A stretch of 64,000 bases of DNA from Phycicoccus avicenniae_A (GCF_050496545.1 NZ_JBNVZV010000006.1:1-64000), one strand, 5' to 3'. Shown: positions 1 to 8,672, counted from the stretch's first letter. Notes: generated from the letters alone by a model not told the origin. Translations and numbers: made by a program.

Positions 1-1
1 G

Positions 2-33
<32 letters not shown>

Positions 34-40
34 ACCGACG

Positions 41-50
41 CGTCGTCCAT
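41..50 (+). promoter_or_regulatory. Half of an ECF-type promoter (-10) for module 1
   Basis: The ten bases CGTCGTCCAT are identical to those at 1491-1500 upstream of the second copy of this module, where a GTAAC -35 precedes them. The -35 of this copy would fall at about 19-23, inside the poly-C run. Confidence 0.45.
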
Positions 51-92
51 GATGTGGCGGGCAGCCGGCCCGCGGGGACGGAGGGGATGACG

Positions 93-908
93 GTGGACGG
101 ACACCACGACACGGGGGGAGCGCTGCGGGCCGTGCTCGACCGGGCGGGCACGCCCTCGGTGCCCGAGGGGCTGCTCGACGAGGCGCTGGCACGCGGCGGT
201 CGGCTGCGGCGACGGCGGATGATGGCCCGCGGGGCCGCCGGGACGCTGGGCGCCGCGGCCCTCGTGGCCGGCCTGGTCGTCACGGTGCCGGCCCTCGGCG
301 CCGGACCGGACCGGACGGCACCGCCGGCGGCATCGGGGGCCCGGTCCACGCCGACACCCTCGGCCTCGCCCTCCGGCGGCGAGGGCGCGGCAGTGCAGGC
401 GCTGTTCCCGGACGAGGACGACCTCCGGGGGCTGCGCTACCGCGGCGGCCCGATGACGGGGCCGGACCAGCCCGCCGTCCTCGGACCGCAGATCTGCGAC
501 TCGACGGTGGTGGGCCCGGCCAGGGGCGCGGTCGACCCCGTGGACGTCGCGACCATGGGCGCGGTCCTGCCCGAGGTCACCGAGGAAGGGGTGGACGACG
601 CGTCCTTCACCGTGGCCGCGTGGACGGACTCGAGGGGCTGGCAGCAGCTGGTGGCGGACACCGGCCCGTGCCGGTGGATCGGCGTCGAGCAGGTCCCCTG
701 GCCCGGGGGCGACCGCCCGGACCGGCTGCTCCTCGTCGGCCGGGACGACCCCCGGTGGGTCGTGGCCGTGCGGCGGGTCGGCACCCGGTCGGTGGCGGTC
801 AGCATCCACCGCAGCGGGACGACGGACCCGACGGTCGAGGCGGTCCGGCTGGTCGGCCTCATGGCGACGCGCCTCGAGGACTCGCCGTGGCCGGCGGTGG
901 GCCCGTGA
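93..908 (+). CDS. Single-pass membrane protein paired with ECF sigma factor, copy 1
   Basis: A 271-residue protein with a cytoplasmic N-terminal segment, an Arg-rich stretch and one transmembrane helix around residues 44-66, then an Ala/Pro/Ser-rich linker and an extracytoplasmic domain. The domain contains GWQQLVADTGPCRW and a second Cys (ICDS); both Cys are kept in the paralogue at 1541-2380 and could form a disulfide. The GTG at 93 is chosen because GGAGGGG lies 7 nt before it and the N-terminus then aligns with the paralogue; the in-frame GTG at 54 and ATG at 87 are worse placed. No zinc-binding anti-sigma motif is visible. Its overlap with the sigma gene suggests it senses envelope state and controls that sigma factor, which is inference. 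Confidence 0.75.
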   Translation: MDGHHDTGGALRAVLDRAGTPSVPEGLLDEALARGGRLRRRRMMARGAAGTLGAAALVAGLVVTVPALGAGPDRTAPPAASGARSTPTPSASPSGGEGAAVQALFPDEDDLRGLRYRGGPMTGPDQPAVLGPQICDSTVVGPARGAVDPVDVATMGAVLPEVTEEGVDDASFTVAAWTDSRGWQQLVADTGPCRWIGVEQVPWPGGDRPDRLLLVGRDDPRWVVAVRRVGTRSVAVSIHRSGTTDPTVEAVRLVGLMATRLEDSPWPAVGP

Positions 909-1426
909 GGTCCGCCCGCGCGCCTCGGGCTCCGGAGGGCGTCGAGGAGTACGCCCGGGCCGCCGGCCCACGTCTCCTCCGGTTCGCGCGCAGCCTGACG
1001 CTCCACGACGCCGACGCGGAGGACCTGCTGCAGGACACGTTGGTCCGCCTCGTCGTGCACTGGCGCCGCGTGGAGCGGTCCGACGACCCCGACCGCTACG
1101 TGCGACGGATGATGGTCAACCGCTTCGTGTCGGGGCGACGGCTGGCATCGGCCCGGACCGTGACCTCCGACGCGCTCGTCGAGGCCTCTGCTCCCGTCGC
1201 GTCCGCCGGCGACGGTGCGGTCGAGGCGCGGGTGCTCGCCGACGGGATGCTCGCGCTGCTCGACCCGCGCTCCCGGGCGGTGCTCGTGCTGCGCTACCTC
1301 GAGGACCAGCCCGACGAGGTCGTGGCGGACGTGGTGGGGATCTCGACGGGCAACGTCCGGGTGATCGCGCACCGGGCGCTGACCCGGCTGCGCCCCCTGC
1401 TCACGGCGGACGAGCTCGTGCCCTGA
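905..1426 (+). CDS. SigE-family ECF RNA polymerase sigma factor, copy 1
   Basis: A 173-residue ECF sigma factor. Region 2 is seen as EEYARAAGPRLLRFARSLTL followed by DAEDLLQDTLVRLVVHWRRV; region 4 is RSRAVLVLRYLEDQPDEVVA with the recognition helix GISTGNVRVIAHRAL. The start GTG overlaps the stop of the preceding membrane-protein gene as GTGA, so translation is probably coupled. Shorter or longer N-termini are open in frame, but this start gives the usual SigE-family length. The upstream CGTC box suggests autoregulation. Confidence 0.9.
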   Translation: MRSARAPRAPEGVEEYARAAGPRLLRFARSLTLHDADAEDLLQDTLVRLVVHWRRVERSDDPDRYVRRMMVNRFVSGRRLASARTVTSDALVEASAPVASAGDGAVEARVLADGMLALLDPRSRAVLVLRYLEDQPDEVVADVVGISTGNVRVIAHRALTRLRPLLTADELVP

Positions 1427-1468
1427 CCCGGGGCACGGGGGTCCGCACCGATGTCCGACGTGGTCGGT

Positions 1469-1500
1469 GTAACGAGCGGGGGAGTCGCGGCGTCGTCCAT
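1469..1500 (+). promoter_or_regulatory. Putative autoregulated ECF promoter of module 2
   Basis: GTAAC at 1469-1473 is followed after 17 nt by CGTC at 1491-1494. AAC plus CGTC with 16-17 nt spacing is the classical ECF sigma promoter form. The -10 block is identical in the copy upstream of module 1, as expected if the encoded sigma factors read both. Confidence 0.6.
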
Positions 1501-1540
1501 GGTGTGAGGGGCGGATGCCCCCGACGACCCGAGGGGGAGC

Positions 1541-2380
1541 ATGGACGACGACCAGCTGCGGAGCCGGCTGCGCGAGCTCGCGGTGCTCGCCGAGCAGGAC
1601 GGGCCGGCCGCCGGCGACGACTTCTTCGACCGGATCATCGACACCTCGGTCGTGGCCCGGCGCCGCCGGGCCGGGCGGGTCACCGTCCTCATGGGAGTCG
1701 CCGTCGCGGGAGCCGTGCTCGTGCCGCAGCTGTGGTCCGCCTGGACCCCGGAGCGGGCTCTCCCGGCCGCTCCGCGGACGACCACCCCGGTGACGCACTA
1801 CACGTGGACCGACTGGCCCACCCCGACGACCCCCACCCCGACGCCGTCGAACGCCGTCGCCGTCCCCGACGTCCTGCCGGACCCGGCGCAGCTGGGGGAC
1901 CTGGACTACTCCGAGGAATCGCCCGTCGAGTACCCCTTGTCGGCCCCCGTCTTCGGTGCCCAGAGCTGCGACCCGACGCAGGCCGACTCGCCGCCGGGAC
2001 CCGACGCCACCCACCAGCTCGCCACGGTGCTGGGATCCGCGTGGACGGCCGACCAGAGCCGCTCGGTCAACATCACCGTGTCCGTGTGGTCCGACGGGCG
2101 CGGGTGGCAGCAGCTGGTCGACGACACCGGGCCCTGCCGCTGGGCGCGGGTCGCCCCGGCTCCCTGGCCCGAGGGCGCGCCGCCCGGCGACGCGCTCTAC
2201 CTCGAGGGGACCTACAACGCGCACCAGTCCGTGGTCGTGCGGCGCGTGGGGCGGGTGATCGTCTCCGTCGTCACCCTCGACGTCTCGGACGCGCGGGCCC
2301 GGACCGAGGCCCTGCGGCTGGTCGGCATCGTCGTGGCGAACCTCGAGGAGTCCGGCTGGTCGTGGGCGAGCGACCGGTGA
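1541..2380 (+). CDS. Single-pass membrane protein paired with ECF sigma factor, copy 2
   Basis: A 279-residue paralogue of the protein at 93-908. Residues 1-45 are cytoplasmic and Arg-rich at the end, with one membrane helix near 46-66, a Thr/Pro linker with TPTTPTPTPS, and an extracytoplasmic domain holding SCDP and GWQQLVDDTGPCRW. The two conserved Cys match copy 1. The ATG at 1541 follows GAGGGGGAGC. The sigma gene begins inside its stop codon. The likely role is membrane control of the partner sigma factor; no named family is recognised. Confidence 0.75.
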   Translation: MDDDQLRSRLRELAVLAEQDGPAAGDDFFDRIIDTSVVARRRRAGRVTVLMGVAVAGAVLVPQLWSAWTPERALPAAPRTTTPVTHYTWTDWPTPTTPTPTPSNAVAVPDVLPDPAQLGDLDYSEESPVEYPLSAPVFGAQSCDPTQADSPPGPDATHQLATVLGSAWTADQSRSVNITVSVWSDGRGWQQLVDDTGPCRWARVAPAPWPEGAPPGDALYLEGTYNAHQSVVVRRVGRVIVSVVTLDVSDARARTEALRLVGIVVANLEESGWSWASDR

Positions 2381-2895
2381 GGCGCAGGTGGCCGGCCACG
2401 CCACCGGCGGCCGAGGAGTACGTGCGGGCAGCCGGCCCGCGGCTCCTGCAGTTCGCGCGCCGGCTCACCCTGCACGAGGCGGACGCCGAGGACCTCGTGC
2501 AGGACTCCCTCGTCAAGGTGCTCGTCCAGTGGCGCCGGGTCTCGGCCGCCGACGACCCGGACCGCTACGTGCGCCGGCTCATCGTCAACACCTTCCTGTC
2601 CGGGCGGCGCCCGGCCCGCGCCCGGACGCTCACGTCCGATGCCGCCGTCGAGCGCCGCCTCGGGTCGAGCCCGCCCCCCGACGAGGCGGTCCAGGCCCGC
2701 GTCGTCCTCGAGGGGCTCCTCGGGGTGCTCGACGCCCGCTCGCGGGCCGTGCTCGTCCTGCGCTACCTCGAGGACCAGCCGGACGAGGTCGTGGCCGACG
2801 TCGTGGGGATCTCGACCGGCAACGTCCGGGTCGTCGCGCACCGGGCGCTGGCCCGGCTGCGCCCCCTGCTCACGGCGGACGAGCCCGTGGGCTGA
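2377..2895 (+). CDS. SigE-family ECF RNA polymerase sigma factor, copy 2
   Basis: A 172-residue ECF sigma factor very like the one at 905-1426; the last 140 bp or so are nearly identical in DNA. Region 2 reads EEYVRAAGPRLLQFARRLTL and DAEDLVQDSLVKVLVQWRRV; region 4 reads RSRAVLVLRYLEDQPDEVVA and GISTGNVRVVAHRALARLRP. The recognition helices differ by a single conservative change, so the two factors probably share promoters. The GTG start overlaps the previous stop (GTGA), exactly as in copy 1. Confidence 0.9.
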   Translation: MRRRWPATPPAAEEYVRAAGPRLLQFARRLTLHEADAEDLVQDSLVKVLVQWRRVSAADDPDRYVRRLIVNTFLSGRRPARARTLTSDAAVERRLGSSPPPDEAVQARVVLEGLLGVLDARSRAVLVLRYLEDQPDEVVADVVGISTGNVRVVAHRALARLRPLLTADEPVG

Positions 2896-3000
2896 CGCGC
2901 GCCGCTCGACGCCGGGACCGTGCGGAGGGGCGCGGTCCGGGCGCCGAGATCAGGGGACACGCAGGCGTGCGGGCGGAAGCGGCCGACTTCTTGCGCATCC

Positions 3001-3039
3001 GCCACCTCTCAAGGCCTCGTCAGGCCCCTCCGAGGTGGC
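3001..3039. terminator. Possible hairpin terminator after second sigma gene
   Basis: GCCACCTC at 3001-3008 pairs with GAGGTGGC at 3032-3039, and inside it GGCCT at 3013-3017 pairs with AGGCC at 3022-3026. No T-run follows. The rest of 2896-3074 shows nothing recognisable. Confidence 0.35.
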
Positions 3040-3074
3040 AGATGGGCAATGAGTGGGATGCAGCGGCGAGCCCC

Positions 3075-3080
3075 TAGGCT
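3075..3080 (+). promoter_or_regulatory. Leaderless -10 element (TAGGCT)
   Basis: TAGGCT ends 7 nt before the GTG at 3088, placing the transcription start at or next to the start codon. Confidence 0.5.
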
Positions 3081-3087
3081 CGCGGGC

Positions 3088-5553
3088 GTGAGTGCCGCAG
3101 CGTTGCCGTCCCGCGCCCGTGTCGTCGTGGTCGGCGGGGGTGTCATCGGCACCTCGATCGCCTACCACCTCGCCCACGCCGGCGAGAGCGACGTCCTCGT
3201 CCTCGAGCGCGACCGGCTGACCTCCGGCACGACCTGGCACGCGGCCGGGCTGATGACCTGCTTCGGCTCCCTCAGCGAGACGAGCACCCGCCTGCGCCTC
3301 TACTCGCGCGACCTCTACGGACGGCTCGAGGCCGAGACGGGCCAGTCCACGGGCTTCAAGCCGGTCGGTCTCGTCGAGGCCGCCGCCGACCGCGACCGGC
3401 TCCAGGAGTACCGCCGGGTCGCGGCCTTCCAGCGCCGGCTCGGCCTGGACGTCGACGAGGTGAGCCCCACCGAGATGGCCGAGCTCTTCCCGCTCGCCCG
3501 CACCGACGACCTCGTCGGCGGCTTCCACGTGCCCGGCGACGGCCGGGTCAACCCCGTCGACCTGACGATGGCCCTCGCCAAGGGAGCCCGGGCGCACGGC
3601 GTCCGCGTCGCCGAGGGGGTGCGCGTCGAGCAGGTCCTCACCCGCCGCCGGGGCGTCGTCGAGGAGGTGGCCGGGGTCGTCACCGACCGCGGCACCGTCG
3701 AGTGCGACGTCGTCGTCAACGCGGCCGGGATGTGGGCCCGCGAGCTCGCCGCCCAGAACGGCGTCGTCGTGCCCAACCAGGCCGCCGAGCACTACTACCT
3801 CGTCACCGAGCCGATCGAGGGGATGAGCCCCGACGCCCCGGTCTTCGAGGACCCCGCCTCCTACGGCTACTACCGCGAGGAGGGCGGCGGCATGATGGTC
3901 GGCCTCTTCGAGCCGGTCGCGGCGGCGTGGAGGGTCGAGGGCATCCCGCGCGACTTCTCCTTCGGGACGCTGCCCCCCGACACCGACCGCGTCGGCCCGT
4001 TCCTCGAGAAGGCGATGGCCCGCGTGCCGGTCGTCGAGACGGCCGGCATCCGCACCTTCTTCTGCGGCCCGGAGTCGTTCATGCCCGACCTCTCGCCCGG
4101 GGTCGGGGAGGCGCCCGGCATCCACGGCTACTTCGTCTGCGCCGGGCTGAACTCGGTCGGCATCCTCTCGGCCGGCGGGCTCGGGCGGATCCTCGCCCAC
4201 TGGGTGCTGACCGGCCGCCCGGACGTCGACGTCACCGGCATCGACGTCGCCCGCTTCCGCGAGCACCAGCTGCTGCCCGAGCACCGCAGGGCCCGCACCG
4301 CCGAGGTCCTCGGCACGGTCTACGCGGCGCACACGCCGGGCGTGCAGCTGGCGACCTCCCGGGGCGTCTTCCGCTCGCCGGTCCACGACCGTGTCGTCGC
4401 GGCCGGCGGGTACCTGCGCGACGTCTCCGGGTGGGAGGGCGCCGCGTGGTACGCCGGCCCGGGGGAGACCCCGCGGGCCGACCCCACCTGGGGCCGCGCC
4501 CCCTGGTTCGCGCACTGGGAGGCCGAGCACCGCGCCGTGCGCGAGGCCGCCGGCCTCTTCGACATGTCGTTCATGGGCCGTTTCGCGGTGCGCGGGCCCG
4601 ACGCCCTCGCCGTGCTCGAGCACCTGAGCGCCGGAGACCTCTCCGTCGACGGCCGCATCACCTACACGCAGTGGCTCGCCGACGACGGCCGCCTGCTCGC
4701 CGACCTCACGGTCACCCGGCTCGCCGCCGACGACCTCCTCGTCGTCGCCTCCGACACCCAGCACCCCCAGGTCCTCGGGATGCTCCGGCGCGCGCTCGGT
4801 GACGCGGACGCCACCGTCGAGGACGTCACCGAAGAGCACGCGATGCTCAGCCTCCAGGGCCCGGCCTCGCGCAGGGTGATGGAAGCCGTTGCGCCGCAGA
4901 CCGACTGGAGCAACGAGGCCTTCCCCTTCCGCGCCGCCCGCACGGTCGAGATCGACGGGACCGGAGTCCTCGCCGTCCGGGTGACCTACGTCGGCGAGCT
5001 CGGCTGGGAGCTCTACGTCCCGGCCGGCGCCGCGACCGCCGTCTGGGACCGGCTGCTCGAGGCCGGGGCGCCGCACGGGCTGCGGCCGACCGGGCTCGCC
5101 GCGCTCGGCAGCCTCCGCCTCGAGAAGGGCTACCGCGACTACGGGCACGACGTCGACACCACCGACGACGTCCGGACCGCGGGCCTGTCGTTCGCCGTGG
5201 CCACGGACAAGCCGAGCGGCTTCCGGGGTCACGACGCGGTCGTCGCGGCCGCCGACGCCGGACCCCCGCGCCACCGCGTGGTCTCCGTCGTCCTGGCGGA
5301 CCCCGAGCCGCTGCTGTTCCACGGCGAGGTGCTGCACCGCGACGGCGAGCCGGTCGGCGACGTGCGCAGCGGCTCCTTCGGCTGGACCGTCGGCGGCGCC
5401 GTCGGGCTGGCCGGTGTCGAGCACGCAGACGGCGTCACGGCCGAGTGGCTGCGCGAGGGCCGGTGGGAGGTCGACGTCGCCGGGACCCGGTACCCGGCCG
5501 AGGTCACGCTGCGCCCGCCGTACGACCCCTCGTCGTCCCGCGTGCGCGGCTGA
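3088..5553 (+). CDS. FAD-dependent oxidoreductase/GcvT fusion (dimethylglycine or sarcosine dehydrogenase-like)
   Basis: An 821-residue flavoprotein. Residues 12-40 form the FAD Rossmann motif VVVVGGGVIGTSIAYHL. TSGTTWHAAGL follows; the His at 51 matches the one that carries covalent FAD in dimethylglycine dehydrogenases. The DAO domain runs to about residue 380, then a bridging domain, then GcvT aminomethyltransferase domains from about 430 to the end (ARTVEIDGTGVLAVRVTYVGELGWELYVP). Such enzymes oxidatively demethylate N-methylated glycines and pass the one-carbon unit to tetrahydrofolate. The GTG at 3088 is preferred over upstream in-frame starts because a TAGGCT -10 box lies 7 nt before it. 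The exact substrate cannot be read; no other sarcosine or betaine gene is nearby. Confidence 0.88.
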   Translation: MSAAALPSRARVVVVGGGVIGTSIAYHLAHAGESDVLVLERDRLTSGTTWHAAGLMTCFGSLSETSTRLRLYSRDLYGRLEAETGQSTGFKPVGLVEAAADRDRLQEYRRVAAFQRRLGLDVDEVSPTEMAELFPLARTDDLVGGFHVPGDGRVNPVDLTMALAKGARAHGVRVAEGVRVEQVLTRRRGVVEEVAGVVTDRGTVECDVVVNAAGMWARELAAQNGVVVPNQAAEHYYLVTEPIEGMSPDAPVFEDPASYGYYREEGGGMMVGLFEPVAAAWRVEGIPRDFSFGTLPPDTDRVGPFLEKAMARVPVVETAGIRTFFCGPESFMPDLSPGVGEAPGIHGYFVCAGLNSVGILSAGGLGRILAHWVLTGRPDVDVTGIDVARFREHQLLPEHRRARTAEVLGTVYAAHTPGVQLATSRGVFRSPVHDRVVAAGGYLRDVSGWEGAAWYAGPGETPRADPTWGRAPWFAHWEAEHRAVREAAGLFDMSFMGRFAVRGPDALAVLEHLSAGDLSVDGRITYTQWLADDGRLLADLTVTRLAADDLLVVASDTQHPQVLGMLRRALGDADATVEDVTEEHAMLSLQGPASRRVMEAVAPQTDWSNEAFPFRAARTVEIDGTGVLAVRVTYVGELGWELYVPAGAATAVWDRLLEAGAPHGLRPTGLAALGSLRLEKGYRDYGHDVDTTDDVRTAGLSFAVATDKPSGFRGHDAVVAAADAGPPRHRVVSVVLADPEPLLFHGEVLHRDGEPVGDVRSGSFGWTVGGAVGLAGVEHADGVTAEWLREGRWEVDVAGTRYPAEVTLRPPYDPSSSRVRG

Positions 5554-5570
5554 TCCGGGAGACTGGGGGC

Positions 5571-5849
5571 GTGCCCCGGTCCAACCGTCGCCGACGCGAC
5601 CTCGAGAGCCGTCCCCTCGGCGGCAGCACCGAGGTGGCCACCGAGCAGTGGCGCGGCCGGCCCTGGCACGTGCGTCGGCTGAGCGGCGCCACCTCGGGCC
5701 GCGAGTACGTCTGCCCCGGCTGCCACACCGGCATCCCCGTCGGCACGCCGCACGTGGTCGCGTGGCCGGCCACCGGCGTCGGCGGCGTCGAGGAGCGGCG
5801 GCACTGGCACACCCGGTGCTGGGGCGCCCGCGAGGCCGCCCGCCCCTGA
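5571..5849 (+). CDS. Small conserved zinc-ribbon-like actinobacterial protein
   Basis: A 92-residue basic protein. The core reads EYVCPGCHTGIPVGTPHVVAW, then GGVEERRHWHTRCW. The CPGC pair plus the later His and Cys could bind one zinc ion. Homologues of this size are common in actinobacteria and often carry the uninformative label ATP/GTP-binding protein, although no P-loop is visible here. GTG at 5571 is taken as the start because it opens the conserved basic N-terminus (PRSNRRRRDL) just after the previous gene. Role unknown. Confidence 0.75.
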   Translation: MPRSNRRRRDLESRPLGGSTEVATEQWRGRPWHVRRLSGATSGREYVCPGCHTGIPVGTPHVVAWPATGVGGVEERRHWHTRCWGAREAARP

Positions 5850-5859
5850 TCGCGCCCCG

Positions 5860-7122
5860 CTACGCCTCGTTCTGGCGCGGCACGAGCACTTCCTCGTAGA
5901 GGAGCAGCATCCCCGCGGCGACCGGGATGGCGAGCAGCGCCCCCAGCACCCCGAGCAGTGCGCCGCCGGTGAGGGCCGCGATGATCGTCACCGTGCCCGG
6001 CACCGAGACGGTGCGCTGCATGACCCGCGGGGCGATGACGTAGTTCTCGATCTGCTGGTAGACGACGTAGTAGACGAGCAGGATGAGCGCCGTGCGCGGC
6101 TCGTCGAAGAACGCGACGACGCAGACGAGCGAGGCGCCGAGCGTGGCGCCGACCATCGGGACGAGCCCGAGCAGCCCGACGCTCACGGCGAGCACCGCGG
6201 CGTAGGGGACGCCGAGGATGGTCATGACCAGCCACGACATGCACGCGTTGAGCGTGGCGATGGCGACCTGGCCGATGGCGTAGGAGCCGACCCGCCGCAT
6301 GATCTCCTCCGACAGGGAGGCGACGCGCGGCCGGCGGCTCGCCGGGACGAGCGCGTAGGCGGCGTGCTTGACCCGGGGGAGCGAGGCCAGCAGGTAGAGG
6401 GTGAGCACGAGGACGGTGAGCACCTGGAAGACGCCGGAGAGCACGGCCCGTCCCGCACCGAGGATGCCGCCGAGGACGCCCCCGATGAACGACTGGTCGG
6501 TGAGCCGCGCGTTGACCTCGGTCTGCAGCCGGTCGATGACGTCGTAGTGCTGGTCGAGGTCGCGCACCCACCGGGCGTTGAGGAGGTCGGTGACGTAGGA
6601 CGGCGCCTGCTGCACCAGCGCCCCGCCCTGGTCCACCACGGGCGGCACGACGAGGAACCCCATGACGACGAAGGCGAGGATCAGGCCGGAGAAGACGAGG
6701 GTGACGGCGGCGCCGCGCGGCATCCGGCGGGCCAGCCGGTCCACCACGGGGTTGAGCGCGAGCGCGAGGAAGAACGAGACCAGCAGCAGCGTGATGGTGG
6801 TCGCCAGCCGCCCGAGGCTGGTCCAGAGGCCGAAGGCGAGCATCGCCCCGCTCGCGCCGAAGAACCCGAGGTAGAAGGGGGAGTGCCGGTTGAGCGGCTG
6901 ACCGGCGGCGCCGAACGCGGCGAGCGGGCCGGAGGTCGGCGCGGACGTCGGCCCCGGGACCGCACCGCCCTCGGGCGGGTGGGTGACGGCCTCGACGGGC
7001 AGCAGCTCGACGTCGGGCACGTCCGCCGGGTCGAGCCGGTTGCTCTCCTCGAGGGCGGCCCGCTGGCGGCGGCGGAACTCACCCCACCGCTCGACCGGCG
7101 CCCACAGCGTCGACAGCCTCAC
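5860..7122 (-). CDS. AI-2E/PerM-family membrane transporter
   Basis: A 420-residue integral membrane protein of the AI-2E transporter (PerM) family. After a hydrophilic N-terminal 85 residues come paired helices (LATTITLLLVSFFLALALNP), a large soluble loop, and the C-terminal helix cluster with the family signatures VPMVGATLGA and QIENYVIAPRVMQ. Substrates of actinobacterial members are mostly unknown, so autoinducer transport is not implied. GTG at 7122 has GGAGG 7 nt upstream; GTG at 7128 overlaps it. A TAGGGT box at 7143-7148 (minus strand) is a likely -10. The stop meets that of the converging gene with a 10-bp gap. Confidence 0.88.
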   Translation of the reverse strand: MRLSTLWAPVERWGEFRRRQRAALEESNRLDPADVPDVELLPVEAVTHPPEGGAVPGPTSAPTSGPLAAFGAAGQPLNRHSPFYLGFFGASGAMLAFGLWTSLGRLATTITLLLVSFFLALALNPVVDRLARRMPRGAAVTLVFSGLILAFVVMGFLVVPPVVDQGGALVQQAPSYVTDLLNARWVRDLDQHYDVIDRLQTEVNARLTDQSFIGGVLGGILGAGRAVLSGVFQVLTVLVLTLYLLASLPRVKHAAYALVPASRRPRVASLSEEIMRRVGSYAIGQVAIATLNACMSWLVMTILGVPYAAVLAVSVGLLGLVPMVGATLGASLVCVVAFFDEPRTALILLVYYVVYQQIENYVIAPRVMQRTVSVPGTVTIIAALTGGALLGVLGALLAIPVAAGMLLLYEEVLVPRQNEA

Positions 7123-7191
7123 GAACACACCTCCGGCCCCTCACCCTAGTGGCGGGCGGGGGCCGGAGGTCGGTGGTCCGGGCGGTGTGGC

Positions 7192-8532
7192 TCAGGCGTC
7201 CCGGAACCGGTTGATCTCGGTCTCGAAGCGGGCCCGCTTCTCGGGGTCGGTGATGCCCAGGCCGGCCTCCGGCGCCAGGGTCAGCACGCCGACCTTGCCC
7301 TGGTGGGCGTTGCGGTGGACGTCGAGCGCGGCCTGCCCGACCTCCTCGAGCCGGTAGGTCTTGCTCAGCGTCGGGTGGATCAGGCCGCGGTTGACCAGCT
7401 CGTTGGCCTCCCACGCCTCGCGGTAGTTCGCGAAGTGCGAGGAGAGGATCTTCTTGAGGTTCATCCAGAGGTAGCGGTTGTCGTACTCGTGGAGGTAGCC
7501 CGAGGTCGAGGCGCAGGTGATGATCGTGCCGCCCTTGCGCGCGACGTACACCGACGCGCCGAAGGTCTCCCGGCCCGGGTGCTCGAAGACGATGTCGACG
7601 TCGTGGCCGCCGGTCAGCTCGCGGATCCGCTTGCCCAGGCGCTGCCACTCCTTCGGGTTCTGCTCGGTGTTCTCCTCGTTCCAGAACCGGAAGCCCTCGG
7701 CGGAGCGGTCGATGATCAGCTCGGCGCCCATCGCCCGGCAGATGTCGGCCTTCTCGGGGGAGGAGACGACGCAGATGGGGGTCGCGCCGCCGGCCAGCGC
7801 CATCTGGGTGGCGTACGAGCCGAGCCCGCCGCTGGCGCCCCAGATGAGCACGCGGTCGCCGAGCTTCATGTGGGCGCCGTTCTTGCTGATGAGCTGCCGG
7901 TACGCCGTGGAGTTGACCAGCCCGGGGGAGGCGGCCTCCTCCCACGACAGGTGCGCCGGCTTCGGCATCAGCTGGTTGGCCTTGACGATCGCGAGCTCGG
8001 CGAGGCCGCCGAAGTTCGTCTCGAAGCCCCAGATGCGCTGCTGCGGGTCCATCATCGTGTCGTCGTGGCCCTCGGCGTCCTCGAGCTCGACCGACAGGCA
8101 GTGCGCGACGACCTCGGTGCCGGGCTTCCACTTCGTGACGCCCGGGCCGGTGCGCAGGACGACGCCGGCGAGGTCGGAGCCGACGACGTGGTACGGCAGG
8201 TCGTGCCGCTTCGCGAACTCCGAGGTGCGGCCGTAGCGCTCGAGGAACCCGAACGTCGAGACCGGCTCGAAGATCGAGGTCCACACGGTGTTGTAGTTGA
8301 TGGCGCTGGCCATCACGGCGACGAGCGCCTCGCCGGGGGCGAGCTCGGGGACGGGCACCTCGTCGACGTGGAGGGACCGGCGCGGGTCCTTCTCCTTGGT
8401 CGGGAGGTCGCCGAACATCTCGACCTCGTCCTTATGCACGGTCGCGCCGCGGTAGGACTCGGGGACGGCGAGGGCGGCGTAGGTCTCGGGACTGCGGTCA
8501 CCGGAGAGGATGGCCTCGCGGATCTGCTCCAT
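7192..8532 (-). CDS. ccr: Crotonyl-CoA carboxylase/reductase
   Basis: A 446-residue medium-chain dehydrogenase/reductase that converts crotonyl-CoA, CO2 and NADPH to (2S)-ethylmalonyl-CoA. The nucleotide-binding motif is GASGGLGSYATQ at about 233-243. The CO2-binding residues known from the Kitasatospora enzyme are all present at almost the same numbers: Asn81 (INYNTVWT), Phe170-Glu171 (WGFETNFGG) and His366 (SSHFANY). ATG at 8532 is preceded by GAAGGAG at 9-nt spacing and starts the typical MEQIREAIL; further upstream codons are not supported. In this window methylmalonyl-CoA epimerase, thiolase and MeaB point to an ethylmalonyl-CoA pathway or to supply of C4/C5 extender units. Confidence 0.95.
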   Translation of the reverse strand: MEQIREAILSGDRSPETYAALAVPESYRGATVHKDEVEMFGDLPTKEKDPRRSLHVDEVPVPELAPGEALVAVMASAINYNTVWTSIFEPVSTFGFLERYGRTSEFAKRHDLPYHVVGSDLAGVVLRTGPGVTKWKPGTEVVAHCLSVELEDAEGHDDTMMDPQQRIWGFETNFGGLAELAIVKANQLMPKPAHLSWEEAASPGLVNSTAYRQLISKNGAHMKLGDRVLIWGASGGLGSYATQMALAGGATPICVVSSPEKADICRAMGAELIIDRSAEGFRFWNEENTEQNPKEWQRLGKRIRELTGGHDVDIVFEHPGRETFGASVYVARKGGTIITCASTSGYLHEYDNRYLWMNLKKILSSHFANYREAWEANELVNRGLIHPTLSKTYRLEEVGQAALDVHRNAHQGKVGVLTLAPEAGLGITDPEKRARFETEINRFRDA

Positions 8533-8575
8533 GGGGTCGTGCTCCTTCGGTGGTGCTGGGGGACAACTGGACGCG

Positions 8576-8581
8576 AACCTA
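8576..8581 (-). promoter_or_regulatory. -10 element for ccr (TAGGTT)
   Basis: On the minus strand TAGGTT lies about 44 nt before the ccr ATG and gives a short leader containing the GAAGGAG ribosome site. Confidence 0.4.
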
Positions 8582-8672
8582 GCGGCCGGTCCTACCCGCC
8601 GGTACTGCCTGAGACGGCAGTCACCCGTGACCCTGCTCACGACGGCGTGGGACGGCGCCGCGGGCTCCGGGA

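Larger units (their letters stand above)
41..2895 (+). repeat. Tandem duplication of promoter-membrane protein-sigma module
   Basis: Unit 1 spans about 41-1426 and unit 2 about 1491-2895, in the same order and direction, with the same GTGA junction and the same -10 block. Sigma 3' ends are almost identical at DNA level while the extracytoplasmic domains have diverged strongly, which suggests a duplication followed by divergence of the sensor and conservation, or gene conversion, of the sigma part. Confidence 0.75.

Noticed and set aside
437..2404. A 655-codon open frame on the minus strand over the sigma modules
   Set aside because: Its translation is low-complexity Pro/Arg/Gly and it lies antisense to four better-supported genes; it is a GC-rich shadow frame.
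3001..3039. Possible glycine or other riboswitch before the GcvT-fusion gene
   Set aside because: The hairpins are short, none of the conserved aptamer core bases are visible, and the -10 box lies downstream of it, so it would not be transcribed with the gene.
5860..7122. Reading the AI-2E-family permease as evidence for quorum sensing
   Set aside because: The family name covers many transporters of unknown substrate and there is no luxS or lsr gene here.
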